DNA of 64,000 nucleotides from Zhengitettix transpicula (Eukaryota; Arthropoda; Insecta; Orthoptera; Tetrigidae). The notes under the pieces were generated by a model. The model did no database searches. It worked only from the letters and a program-made list of their open reading frames with translations, and was not told the origin of the DNA. The stretch is from positions 4,146,087 through 4,210,086 of the forward strand of contig CM073591.1 in NCBI GenBank assembly GCA_037074705.1, written 5' to 3'. Shown here piece after piece: positions 1-11,430 of the stretch. The number at the start of each line of letters is the position of its first letter. Position 1 is the first letter of the stretch. Position numbers and translations under genes: made by a program.

Positions 1-41
1 TTTATCTGAAGCTTCTTAAGCTGGAAAACTTTATTTTGTAG

Positions 42-236
42 GTGAAAATAATTCCACAACTGGCGAAGTGATTGGAAATACAAATTCAACCTCAAACTCC
101 ACTTTGTACTCAGAAGTAAGTGAAGTGGACAAAATAAAAATGAAGCTGATGAAAGCTGCAACGATTGAAGAAATTGAAACCATCTTTAATGAAACATTAG
201 GAAATAGAACAAAATACATCACATTAGAAGAAAATG
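42..236 (+). CDS. Internal exon of an unrecognised Asn/Thr-rich glycoprotein gene
   Basis: An open frame follows a pyrimidine-rich acceptor (AG at 40-41) and ends at a GT donor at 237. It reads about 64 codons in the frame GENNSTTGEVIGNTNSTSNS and carries several N-X-S/T sequons, which suits an extracellular or luminal protein. The second half (around KMKLMKAATIEEIETIFNET) looks helical. The exon ends one base into a codon, and both downstream terminal exons (326 and 6420) accept exactly that phase. The 5' part of the gene, including any signal peptide, lies left of the window. I do not recognise the family. Confidence 0.6.
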
Positions 237-325
237 GTAAATGGCAGCCTTTCCCATAGCTCTGATATCTTACTTTAACGTAAATTTGAAAACTAATACC
301 AAGGTATTTTACCTTTTTCTCATAG

Positions 326-1383
326 GTTCAAGGCCACATACTGTCGAGAACACCACCACAGCTCCTACCACAATGTCAAGTGTGGAAAACGTTAATTCAA
401 CTTTTACGAGCTTACAAAAACTGCAGCAAGATATCCTCAAAGCTAAATCTCAAAATGAACTGTTTGAAGCTCTGTCAAAGTCCTTCAGAGAAATGAAATA
501 CAACATCTCCATTGCCAAAGATCATAATGGCAAGCTTAACACTTCATCACTCAATTTCACCTTTATATTTAAACATGTTCCTCAAAATATGTCATCTGAA
601 GTTGACAAAGGTATAGTTGAAGAACTCCATCTGCTGTTTGGAGTTAACACCACATCGAACACAACCGGCAATGATACGACAAACTTGACACTTCCCTCGA
701 TAGCAAAAGAAACAAATTTGACGGAAACGGTGAATTCAACAGTAAACACAAATGATACTGACAATATAAAGGACACTGCTGACAAAATAATTTCATCTGC
801 TACAGACAGTACTGTAAACTCAAACACAACACTTCTTTCAAATGCAGATAAAGCAAGCTTCACAGATGAAATGAGTTCAACAGAACACTCTTTAGATAAT
901 GCAAATAAAACAAACAGTACGTTGGACCCAATTTACAATATAAATTCAACTGTAGGGAAAAATACTGATAATTCATCAACAGAAAAAATTGCTGATGGTA
1001 ACTACACACTTATTCCTGACATAATCTCCAGTTCCAATGGATCCAACTTATCTGTTGATGATGCTTCAAAGGCGTCTACAAATACTTCATCCTTCAGCAA
1101 TCATACAGTGGCCAATTCATATGATTCACTTAACAGAACCAATATTACTGTGGCCATAGGCCTACGGTCAGAGTTTCAAAAGGTTATGATGGTATTATTG
1201 ACAAGTGTAGACCGTGCCAAGTGGGATATGGAAAATATAAACTACAAAAATATCTCAAACGGAAAACCCAGGCCACCAACCTCTACTTTAATTTCCAGAT
1301 CATTGGCTACCCACAACAAATTTACAGCTTCAGTTTTTTGCCTTCACTTGCTGTCAATAGTCATTGCATACAGATTCGTATAG
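326..1383 (+). CDS. Terminal exon A of the Asn/Thr-rich glycoprotein gene (long form)
   Basis: Acceptor AG at 324-325 continues the frame of exon 42-236 (a split Gly codon) and runs 351 codons to TAG at 1381-1383. More than twenty N-X-S/T sequons are visible, concentrated in a Ser/Thr/Asn-rich middle section of about 180 residues that looks mucin-like and heavily glycosylated. Two better ordered blocks flank it: one around LNFTFIFKHVPQNMSSEVDK followed by an LLFGVNTT motif, and one around LRSEFQKVMMVLLTSVDRAKW. The last about 18 residues (ASVFCLHLLSIVIAYRFV) are hydrophobic, so the protein may end in a membrane segment or a GPI-attachment signal; this is inference. Both ordered blocks recur in the exon at 6420-6949. 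A polyadenylation signal AATAAA lies at 1680. Family unknown. Confidence 0.65.
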
Positions 1384-3340
1384 AATAAGATATCTGTTTG
1401 ATATTCTGTGATTTGTTTGAAATTGTGGCCTTCTAAATGTGCTTTATATATTACATATTTGCTATCAACTGCAGAACTTGGTTTGTAAACAAGGAATACC
1501 ATTAAGATTATTGAATATAAATTCATGCTTACATATCAGAAACAAAACTAAGCTTCTGTATCATTGGCCTTGCATTTTGCAACAAACTAGAGCATTGTTC
1601 AAACTGAAAGAAATATAAAAATAGTATGTATGTCCATGAAAATGCTTTTCAGTTTAATTTTAAAGCTTTGAAAATTAAAAATAAAATATTTTTTAAAGAG
1701 AGTTGAAAATAGATTTATTTAAAATATGAAAAATATTAAATGATACGATAATGTGGTTATTATATAATAGAAATTGGTTAAATGGTATGAACCTAATGAA
1801 TTAATAAATATTTTAATGAAAAAAGTTTCACATGTTAAGTTTTTATTCTCTTTACTGTAATGGTATAGAAATTTTGGATGAATTTTTCTGTGTTTATGAA
1901 AATGTACCGCTATTTTTACTTTATTACTGTGCGTAACTTCCTTATCAAAATTCAGAATTAAATATATGTGATAGGAGTTGAACCTGTTCAATTCCATAGT
2001 TCAGGTGAATTGTTTTATTCCTTGGTATAACAACTCTGTTGAATGATGCAAATTAATATTAGTAGATGAAGAATAGTTTATATTAAAAATGTCTAGCTAT
2101 TTCTTATTTCCTTATTAATATTGTCCCCACCTAAGCCAATTTGTTGCTTGCAATAACTGAAATCCTTAATTAATTAATTTATATTCTGTGTTTTTCGGCC
2201 AGATTTACCTGTCCTCTATTGTACTTTACTGTTGTAATGTGTCTTGAGTTGAACAGTTTCTGACCCATCCATATATCTCTGTTTATTTTTACTACATCCC
2301 AAATTATAAAGCTTTCTCATTTTGACTGACTGATAAACCTTCAAGGTTCTTCTAATGGTTCAAGATTCCCATATTCATAATCATTACTCCATTCCTAAAA
2401 CTTAAAATTATCTAGCTGTATGTCTGAAACTAGTAGGTTTCACTTATATAAAAACTGTGCCCCAAAAGTTGGAACCAAGTACCTTATATTGTGTCGTAGA
2501 TACTATTGGAATTGCTGGAAATTCTCTTTGCAGGCAGAAAGATGTCCAAAACTTCTTTAACTTTTTAGTTGTCCTTTTTTGCAATGAGATGAAATCAAAG
2601 TTTTTCAACAACTTACTGCTAAGAGAATAAATAAAATCAAACCACTTTTGTGGCAAGGGGCAATGTGATCACATTCTTTTCCACCCTTTTATTTTTAAAC
2701 CACTTCAGAGAATGCTCTACACTTAAAATTCCCTCATTTCGTAGTTAATTTTTAGCCCATCAGGTATTTTCAAAATGTAAGAATATAAAATATAAAAGAT
2801 GCATTCATACAGGTATTCTTATTAATGACAATATACCAATTTTACCATAAATTAACCATTCTCAAGATAATTCTTCTAACCAAATATTTATTGTTCCACA
2901 AAATTTAAAACTATTATACATAACATTAGCTGTATAGGGCTGGCCAATAACATATCCATAAATTAGACCTTCCTTAAAGATTGTGCCATTTCCATTATCA
3001 CTCCACCATTTTATAGATTGTAACAATACTTATTTAAATAACATTTGAGAATAAGCTGTTTTTGTTTGACCACATGCAAAAGGGGGAAAAATAGTCAGTA
3101 GCTCTCTCTTAAAATATTAAACTTATTTTAAAGCGTTATGAATAGAAGAAGAGGTGGTTGGATATTTAAAATTGTGTATTTGTATGCAAACAAAAGTGAA
3201 GTTTAACTTGTACCTCTGTACTTGTTGTTTTTTAATAAATTGTACTTGTAAAATTTTTAAATACTTTTAAACTGAGTCATTATTCTTAATTACATATGAT
3301 TTATTATGGTAAAGAAGGTATTGTGAGTAATTTAGGACAG
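1384..3340. other. AT-rich noncoding DNA
   Basis: 3' UTR of terminal exon A followed by AT-rich sequence. I see no coding exon or recognised repeat here. If the two terminal exons are alternative, this is also intron for the second isoform. Confidence 0.5.
1680..1685 (+). promoter_or_regulatory. Candidate polyadenylation signal after terminal exon A
   Basis: AATAAA about 300 bases after the stop codon at 1383, in AT-rich sequence. Position and motif are plausible, but AATAAA is common by chance in DNA this AT-rich. Confidence 0.35.
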
Positions 3341-3424
3341 GAGATTCAAATTTTCAGAGACGTTAGAAGCACCCACACAGTGTGGACACAAGGAAAATAT
3401 GACAAGGTCATAGGAAAGAAGGCA

Positions 3425-3850
3425 GTGTAGTTGACTTACCTGAAATCAACACTTGGCGCGTTGGGCTGAGCAGTAAAAATATTTAAAAAAATTGAGGATC
3501 TCAGTCCCCTTTGTGAGGAAAGATTGAGTGCCAGCATATGTGTATGTAATTGTCAAAACAATTTGGAACTTCATTATGGAAAGGAAAGGAAGATAGTTTG
3601 TGGCTAGCCTGAAATTGTAGCTCGATGTAGTCACTTGGGCCACAAGGATGCTCTTCAAAATTTTGGAGACTCTTAGTCTCCTTCTTCAGAAAGAAGTGTT
3701 ACATTCCATGCACTAACAGGCTGCTGACTGTGGAGTTTCATCAACCATGCGACCATCAGTTAACATATTTAGATATGAAAGAGAGAGAGCAAAGTCAACT
3801 TACCCTGAAATCAATAGTTTGTCCAGTCAGGCTGAGGACTGAAAATAATG
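3425..3850. repeat. Short duplicated segment
   Basis: A stretch at about 3429-3480 (GTTGACTTACCTGAAATCAA then GGGCTGAGCAGTAAAAAT) recurs in diverged form at about 3793-3847 (GTCAACTTACCCTGAAATCA then GGCTGAGGACTGAAAAT). A weaker third echo (GGGCTTACCTTAAATTGAGG) starts near 4880. It looks like a degraded local duplication or repeat; no coding potential seen. Confidence 0.3.
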
Positions 3851-3877
3851 TATGTACATATATATATATATATATAT

Positions 3878-4804
3878 TGTAATAATTAATAATTAGGCTT
3901 TATTTAATTTTTGGAGAATTTGCCCCTCATTGTGATATGTTAAATGTGATAATTAAAATGATAGGCTTTATTTAAATGAAAAAGATAATTAATTTTTAAC
4001 AAACAAAATTTATTTATTAATTTGTGACTTCTAAAATTTACAAACAATTACAATAAAATGAAAATCTCTTAATCTCTCAGGGTCTTTACTGGGTTTGATG
4101 ATTAACAGAGTAAATGATTTAATGATCTGATTAACAATTCAGATAAAGCTCAACTTGAATGAAAAATGAACGAAATCTGACATTACCCTTTTAGTTAGTG
4201 TTTACAGATTTTATTAAAGTTTTGGTTACTTATGTATTGTTCGGCTGGTACCAGCATTCTTTTTGTCGCTTCAAAAGTACACTATATTACAAAATTTTTA
4301 CACAGATTCTACACTTATGAAGTTGAAATGCGATTACTAGGCTCCCAGGAACTCGGATGATCCTCCTAATTGGTCGGCTATCTGATGTCGTTTTCCTTCA
4401 GCACGAAAATGTTCAAGTTCTTTATAATGAAGCAAACCCTTGCTTCCGTTGGCTAATTGTTAGCACATCTACTCGGTCCAACTAACTACTTGCTTACAGG
4501 AATCTTAAGAGTTGCAGATTTTAGCCTTTTACCGCATAATTTATCGGTTTGGTTTGAAAACTTATAAGTAGCTTGGTGAAGATTTACTTTTAAAAATGTC
4601 TCTCCTTTTGTGGCTGAACGTAGACGTCGACTTTTTACAATGTCTGTCCTCTCGTGGTAGACTGAAAACTGCCGATACTTTAGCGCGCGCGTAGGAAAAG
4701 AGCTCGCCTCTGATTATCACTTTGCTCGCTCTCGCTATAATTCAAATTGTTCGCTAACAATTTAAATTATTTAAAAACAATTAATGGCTTAATTAATTGG
4801 CATT

Positions 4805-4807
<3 letters not shown>
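3878..4807 (+). mobile_element. LTR-like repeat, copy A (930 bp), embedded in (AT)n
   Basis: Starts TGTAATAATTAATAATTAGG and ends ATTGGCATTACA, so it has TG...CA termini, and it is flanked on both sides by TATATA tracts. Internal landmarks shared with the other copies in order are a GCCCC-rich block near the start, AGGGTCTTTACTGGG (about 4080-4095), AACGAAATCTGAC (about 4169), GGTACCAGCATTC (about 4247) and a GC-richer region with GCGCGCGC (about 4684). No protein-coding interior adjoins it, so it is best read as a solo LTR or a non-autonomous relative. Element clade not determined. Confidence 0.55.
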
Positions 4808-4854
<47 letters not shown>

Positions 4855-4859
4855 ACAGG

Positions 4860-6419
4860 TAATGGAGAAAGATAATTGTGGGCTTACCTTAAATTGAGGG
4901 CCAATGCCACTTCATTGGAAGAAGGCTTTTAGTAAATCTTACATTGGTAACTTGTGCATTTTTAACTAAACTTTTAAATGTGTAGCATGGGAGAAATTAG
5001 AGATGTTACCTTCCATTTATACAAAAGTTCCAAACATTTATATGTGCCTTAATTACTGAAATGTAGGTTAATTTTCTCCAAGCACATATGCAATTTCTGC
5101 ACTTATGTATTTATGTAAAAGTTTACTCTTTAATATTGTTCATACTAATTTGTGAATAGTTAAATAATTGATATGGATACAGAAGATAAAGAGGTACTAT
5201 GATTTACCTGAGCATTTACAACATAGATCCTGCCATTTGGAATTCAGTACTCGATACAGGAGGTGTTAGCCTACTTGGTTTCAGAGGATACTATCATCAA
5301 TATAAGATCTATTATATGATTCCTGGAAGTTCAATTTCACATTCCTTGCTGTCCATCTTTCACACTTGTGTGAACCATAAAATTTATCTCTTTTTTGGAT
5401 CCATAATGATTGATTTGTAATTTGCAAAAAAAATAAATTTAGTCTGCCAAATGGAATATAATCCACTGCTGATTGAATAGATTCATTATTATTTCTCAGT
5501 GTTTCATACATTTTTTAGAACATAAAATTTGTTAAGTGAATACCATAAAAAGTTGAAATTAAAGATTTCATTAAGTATGTTTACACATTCTCATAAAGAT
5601 TTTTCTTGAATATTTATCCTTGTGACTATAGCACCAGTCAGCAAATGAAGATAGGATTTCCCTGGTCATGAAACTAGAAATGGTTTCAATTACTCATCAC
5701 TTGAAGAGAAAAATAATACTTATGTATTTTATTAAGTAAAGCCAAATTCAAGTTTTAGATCTTCATCTGTAGTACCATGTTTCATCTTGAGATTTATCTA
5801 CACTTCAAATTGATATTAAACCTGTTATTGACAGAATCAATTACAATTAAGCATGTTAAGCATTGTGATCAGAAATTAAGTTTTGGCATTGTTAAATTTT
5901 TATGTTTATATTTCCAATAAACTGAGACTACAAATGAGATAACATAATTTATTCTGATTCTTAAAATTCCATTAGCTGAATTAGCTTAATTCATAAACAT
6001 AAGGATAATTTATATTATATAGTCTCATTCTCCCAGTTATTTTCATATTGTCATCATGTTCTTTTCAGAAGAATCTTATAATCACTTGCTGAAATAATGT
6101 CACGATATTCCAGTCCACCTGATTTTCATTCATATGCAACATATTTTTGTTAGACAACAGCAATTTAGATTAGTTGTATATTAAATGAAGTAATTCTATT
6201 CCAGAAAGTAAAAATAAATTGAAGACATTCATGTTTCATTTGGATGACCATCATGAAAGGAAATATGGCTTATAGTTAAATTCATCCTTTTAACATCATT
6301 GCTCATTTTATTTCAGTGAATATTTATTAACACACATTAAAATTAATGGTCAAGTAGATTGATTTATTCTTCATATTTCCATTTTAACATTCTTAGTGAA
6401 TCTGCTTCTTCTTCTCCAG
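4860..6419. other. AT-rich noncoding DNA between terminal exons A and B
   Basis: No convincing exon. The short open frames at 5.2-5.5 kb on both strands have no domain character. Confidence 0.4.
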
Positions 6420-6949
6420 ATGCTGGAACAAGTTTACATGCTACGTCAGTACCAAATCATTCTCCACTTCCAGAGGGAAAATATCTTCATCCAGAATTGG
6501 CAAACTCCAACCAAAACAATACACACGTGATTAAGAAACGAGAGACGCCAGATGGGTCATCACCATTACTCAATTTTACACACATTTTCAGAGACATTTC
6601 ACAAATGTTAATATCTCAGGTCGATTCAGGCATTCTAAAGGAACTGCGTCTTATATTTGGAGTAAACACGACCACCGTGAACGAGTCGGTCACCAACACA
6701 ACCAATAAAACACAAGACCCAGATGTCAACTTGGTAGAGGGGTTGAAGTTGGAATTGCAGCAGGTGGTAACCATTCTGTTGACTAGTGTGGACCGTTCCA
6801 GATGGGACGCCAATGCTGTGATTGCCGTCAGGAAGCCACACAAAGGCTTGTTAGGAAGTGGCTCAAAGTGCCGACTTGATTTTGTTACACTCCTCTCTAT
6901 AATTGGTGTTGGGTATGTGTTTGCTAATTTACAAGTTCTTACACAATGA
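6420..6949 (+). CDS. Terminal exon B of the Asn/Thr-rich glycoprotein gene (short form)
   Basis: A pyrimidine-rich acceptor (TTCTTCTTCTCCAG, AG at 6418-6419) opens a frame in the same phase as terminal exon A and runs to TGA at 6947-6949, about 176 codons. It is a clear paralogue of exon A. LLNFTHIFRDISQMLISQVD with an LIFGVNTT motif matches the first ordered block, and LKLELQQVVTILLTSVDRSR matches the second. The long Ser/Thr/Asn-rich insert between them is reduced to about 20 residues (VNESVTNTTNKTQDP). The C-terminus is again hydrophobic (LDFVTLLSIIGVGYVF) with a short polar end. It could be an alternative last exon of the same gene or the end of a tandem duplicate whose 5' exons were lost; no separate upstream exon was found between the two. 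Confidence 0.65.
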
Positions 6950-7035
6950 AAATGATTCAACAATGCTTCTGTGAATATGAATTTTTTTATATTCTTGATG
7001 CCATGCTACCAATTTATGTTATTTGTTGTTCATAA

Positions 7036-7041
7036 AATAAA
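7036..7041 (+). promoter_or_regulatory. Candidate polyadenylation signal after terminal exon B
   Basis: AATAAA about 87 bases after the stop codon at 6949, a typical spacing for a short insect 3' UTR. Confidence 0.45.
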
Positions 7042-7689
7042 TGAAAAGTTTTCTAACATTGTAACTGTGATGTGAACTTGATTGTTTCTTAACAACTTGA
7101 GAGTATATTAAAATGGCAAGCCTTGTATCTATTAAATGGAGAACATTTAAATATGCATAAACCAAGTTGAGCAATTCTTTCTATTGTGTCAATCATATTT
7201 TTATTATAGACATATTATATATATATTTATTATAGGCTCATCCCCTTAATCATACAAACTAAAACTTTGTAATTTTCACTTTAATCACAAAAAGAAAATA
7301 TTAAAAAGAACATTATATGTACCTGATGATAATTATTTATTTACCATTGATTTATTATTTTTGTAATAAAATATCACTATTTATTGATTAAAACCTTACT
7401 ATTACAATAAATACTAGGACTCTATTTTCTTGTAACTCTGTATCCATTATTGTGAATGTACTTTAGAATATTTATAGCACTTGCTGACATTATTGTTGTC
7501 GTAATATTACTGTCTTGAAACCCTTCTGTGAATGACGTAATAGCCAGTGTGATATACTTGTAATTGCTAATAAATATTATTGTATATTTTATTGTAGTTC
7601 TTCACATTATTGTTAAAAAATTGAAATCTATGGAACATATGACTGTCAAAAAATTAAGGTTCCAATGAAATCCAAGTAAATAACAATAA

Positions 7690-7920
7690 GAAAGATAGCC
7701 AAATACAGTAAAAAGAAGTGATGAAACTTAAGAACCTAGAATGACACAACTACACAAGCCAGTCAAAGCCTTTGAGTTTTGTCAACTGACTTGTGCAGTT
7801 GAGTTGCTCTAGGCTATTGCTTTTTTCTGCACATGTAGAAAGGATCAAGGCTTCCATAACTGTTGTGTGGTATTTATATCATCACTTCTTTTCTCTGTAT
7901 TTGACTATCTTTATTATTAT
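7690..7920. mobile_element. Foldback (palindromic) repeat, family FB1, copy 1
   Basis: The left end reads AAAGATAGCCAAATACAG then AAAGAAGTGATGA. The right end is its inverse, TCATCACTTCTTT then CTGTATTTGACTATCTTT. The arms also carry ACACAACTACACAAG against CTTGTGCAGTTGAGT, and ACTGTTGTGTGGTATTTAT near the right end. Related copies lie at 18555-18740, 38655-38885 and 53317-53605. Noncoding; probably a non-autonomous mobile element. Confidence 0.5.
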
Positions 7921-8121
7921 TAATTTTCAATACAGATATTATTTTTCATTTTAAATCCAAGTAAATCTTCCAATTCTATATGCATCTGTTGCGGTGAAGG
8001 TAAAACATTATTCTGACGTGTCTAAACTTTAGCCCTGGAGCTAAATGCAGGAAAGGAAAATTAAGGACCACGATAAAAATCCCCACCACTAAAGATAAGC
8101 CAATACTATCACGGTGCTCAG

Positions 8122-8198
8122 AATCCAACAACAACAAAAATCCCCATTTTTAATAACGTTTAGTTATTAAAGATGGGGATTTTTGTTGTTGTTGGATT
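8122..8198. repeat. Near-perfect inverted repeat, 36-bp arms, 5-nt spacer
   Basis: The left arm 8122-8157 (AATCCAACAACAACAAAAAT, then CCCCATTTTTAATAAC) is the reverse complement of the right arm 8163-8198 with one mismatch by eye; the spacer is GTTTA. It would form a stable hairpin in RNA or a cruciform in DNA. I see no coding frame. It may be a young miniature foldback element or a small-RNA hairpin; origin unknown. Confidence 0.7.
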
Positions 8199-9699
8199 GG
8201 CAAGAAGTGTTTCTTCAGCGCATCAGGACGAATGCCCCTTTCCACGTTCGTTGTCCCCTTCCCAACCTTTATTGTTGAAACGTCCATCCAAGAATTTAAT
8301 TTTGACAAACACTTTCCCAGAGGTTTCACACATCGAAATTGGATACCCAAATTTTTCCTTTCCGAAGTTTCGTGTTGAAAACCAATCAGTTAGATTCCAA
8401 TTTAATTTGATGTTACTGTTAAGGCCATGCGAGGTTTACCAACGGTTACGAGGTTCTGAGGGCTCTAATAACGCAGACTAGCTTCTTCCTCTTCCTGTTG
8501 CTCGACGAAGCTGGTTTATGATTTTAATTTGCCCCTTTTGCGCTAATGGCGTCATTTCCGGCAGAGTCCCGATGACGTCAGAGGAAGCTACGGTCCTTTG
8601 GCGAAGCGGAATCTGAAGATAATGAGTGAGTGACATTGACAGTGCAAGCAGCGAGTCTCTGTCCAGCATTAATTATCTTAATCAATCAGAAAGCATTTAA
8701 ACTTTTTTTACGTTCCCAGTCACTTGCAAACTGATATGGCAACTAATTCTTTCTGTTTATTTCAGTACATATCAAAATATCGTATCGTTAACGACGAATT
8801 ATTTACTTTGTGATCCGTTTCCTGGTTGCTTACTTTGCAATAAATAAGTAACGTTGTTGAAATACTGTTTTGTAATAGCACAGTAGAGACCGTCTTTCTA
8901 AGGTCATGGTAGACCCAAAAGTTAACGTTCCGCGACTATCATCAGTCTTTTCACTGCGGTTAATTTCTGTTGCCGATAATTCTTGGAAATGTTCTCGTAG
9001 TCGCGCTGTCTGTAGTCGGGGAGTTTGAAGAATGGACAGTCGGAACGTCGTCTGGTTGCACTGGGAATTTAAGACTAAGTTTCACTTCTCTGACTTGCTA
9101 AACTGTGATGATAACTAAAAGCCGTGATAACTGGCTTAATACAAAATACTAGGAGCTGATGTGGTGGAGGAAGTAAAAGCTTTCGGAAAACATGTCTCGA
9201 GTACTGGACTGTGTGGATATGAGAAGAGACTGGAAGCTTTGCAAGTGTGAACCTACAAAAGAATATTTCAGACCAAATGGACTGATGCCATTAGAAATTA
9301 GAAAGTTTTCAGAAAGTACAGGAGATGGAAGAAGACAAGTTGGTAGCGTGAAACTCGGTGACCCTGGACAAGAATGTTAGGCAGAGATTACAGTATATAG
9401 TTGAAGGGGGTCTGAAGATTCAGTCATCTCCGTAGTGTTAAGGTCCATCTCTGACTCGTGAAGGCAAGGAATAATGGCTAGAGTCCAAAGTTTGCATATA
9501 GTGACTAATAACAATAATAATCTCCAACCTTATTAATTAATTAAAAAACTAATATAAACTCAAGGTACCAAAGTTTAAAAATAAATTCAACCCTGAAGAT
9601 AAACTCTAGCCGTGGTTCATGTACCAGCAGTTGCGAGGATAAGGATCAACAAGGCAAGAGGAAGGTTTTACCCGTGACGCAGATGGTTGGTCGCCTTCC

Positions 9700-9700
<1 letters not shown>
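8199..9700. other. Noncoding stretch without recognised features
   Basis: Mixed-composition DNA with only short open frames that show no domain character. No exon, TE or RNA gene was recognised. Confidence 0.3.

Positions 9701-9705
<5 letters not shown>

Positions 9706-9756
<51 letters not shown>
9706..9756. repeat. (CT)n microsatellite
   Basis: An uninterrupted run of CT dinucleotides, about 50 bases. Confidence 0.95.
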
Positions 9757-9759
<3 letters not shown>

Positions 9760-9760
<1 letters not shown>

Positions 9761-11430
9761 ATAGGGTAAGGTCATCCTACTCCTGAGGGACACAGGCATA
9801 GAAAGTAATTAATACCCATATACGATAAATATAATATGACACATGCTTGAATGTATTTGTTTAATATAGAAAGGTCACTTTTCCGGTAGCAGATCCATAA
9901 ATTTACAATAAATGAAATTATAATAAATATTATTCTATGGACAATGTTTCAATTATAAAAGTAAATAAATAATAAAATTAATCGAATCCTTTCATTCTGA
10001 CATGAAAATATAATTACAGAGATTATCTGCAGAAACACTTGACTTTATTGTTTATGGAATGTGAATTTGATTGATTTATCTAAAGTGAAGAGAGTTGAAG
10101 CCGTTCCAGTTGTTTAGTATTTGACATCCGTTTTTTGTTGTTGCCTTTATTTTGAAGATGTGATTATCTCTTCCAAATTTATTTTGATAATGTGATGAGA
10201 CCTCCCGCAGGCTCTTTCATTCCCATCTGGTCTGCGACGTTTCCCACCCTCATTTTCTATACGTTTTCTCAGCAAACTCCACTTATTGCCGTACTTGGGT
10301 ATTTACAGTTTGCCTCCTGTTCATCATCTATCTTATATTCCAAGCAAAACTGATCGCCTTACTTTTGCCATTTTATTTCGCCAGGAACCATGTCTCCACG
10401 TCTACGTTACGTCTTTATTTCCACAACCAGTCGGACCTTACAATTTATACCATAATGACAATAACAGGGCACTGATCGATCGGTGGAACTGCTGTTGACG
10501 CAGATCAGAGTTGCCAACATTAAATACTTTTAGCATTTTTTTAAAAAAAAATTCTCCACAGAACTGGTCTTTTGTCTCTGCTCGTCCAAACCCCAGTTTC
10601 GAAGTAAGATAGCGTGAGGAAGTCCGTCAAGAGCGTCTGTGCTGATCAACTTGGTTGCTAAATCATGATTGCGTGACTTTCGGTTTTGTAAGAAGCGTCT
10701 CGGACGTACGTAGTTCCACTTAGTGGTATTATAATCCTTGTTTTTCAATCTGTAGAGCTCTCAGTTCCCCACCAACTTTAATTATTTGTGTTCGTTGTTT
10801 TGCCTTACTTAGCAGTTATCCTGTGATTTGTTTGGAGCGGGAGTCGTGCAGTAACGTAGCTGTGTTGCGTCAGTTCAGTCTCGTGGGGACGTAACTTAAT
10901 TTGTTCCTCAGGACTTTATGCCGTTAACTGAAGTATCCACTTGTGTTATTTATCTGCTAATATAAGCTGGGGCCCAAGCACCGAGGAATCACAAGTAGAT
11001 TCGTATCAATGTTTTGAGGACTGAGCCAAGTGGAAAAGAAAAGGAAATATCTTCATTGTGGTACCGGACTGGAGCCAAGGTTATTATTATGTTGTCATGT
11101 TAACAATGACAGAAGCAGCAGTCGCTTGCTACGCCATTGTTCACGCCGATGTTGATGTGAGGTGATTATCACGTGTTTTTTTTATTCGGAATAGTTCACC
11201 ATAAAATCTGGAAATGTTTAAAGCCTCCCATTAAAATCCCTCAGATAAAAATGTTATAAATTTCAACAAACTGAGCAAGAGCCTTGTAATTTTTTCTTCT
11301 TTTAATCAACATTTCAATTGAATAATTTATAATATTTGTATTTTTTATAAAATTGTGAATAAATAAATGTGAATTTTTTTATAATGTAATGAAAATTTAA
11401 CCATTGTAAGTCTAACATTAGTATATATAT
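9760..11430. other. Noncoding stretch without recognised features
   Basis: AT-rich to mixed DNA. The short open frames at 10.3-10.7 kb look random. Nothing else recognised. Confidence 0.3.

Noticed and set aside
582..863. 93-residue minus-strand frame inside terminal exon A
   Set aside because: Antisense of a low-complexity coding exon with no domain features.
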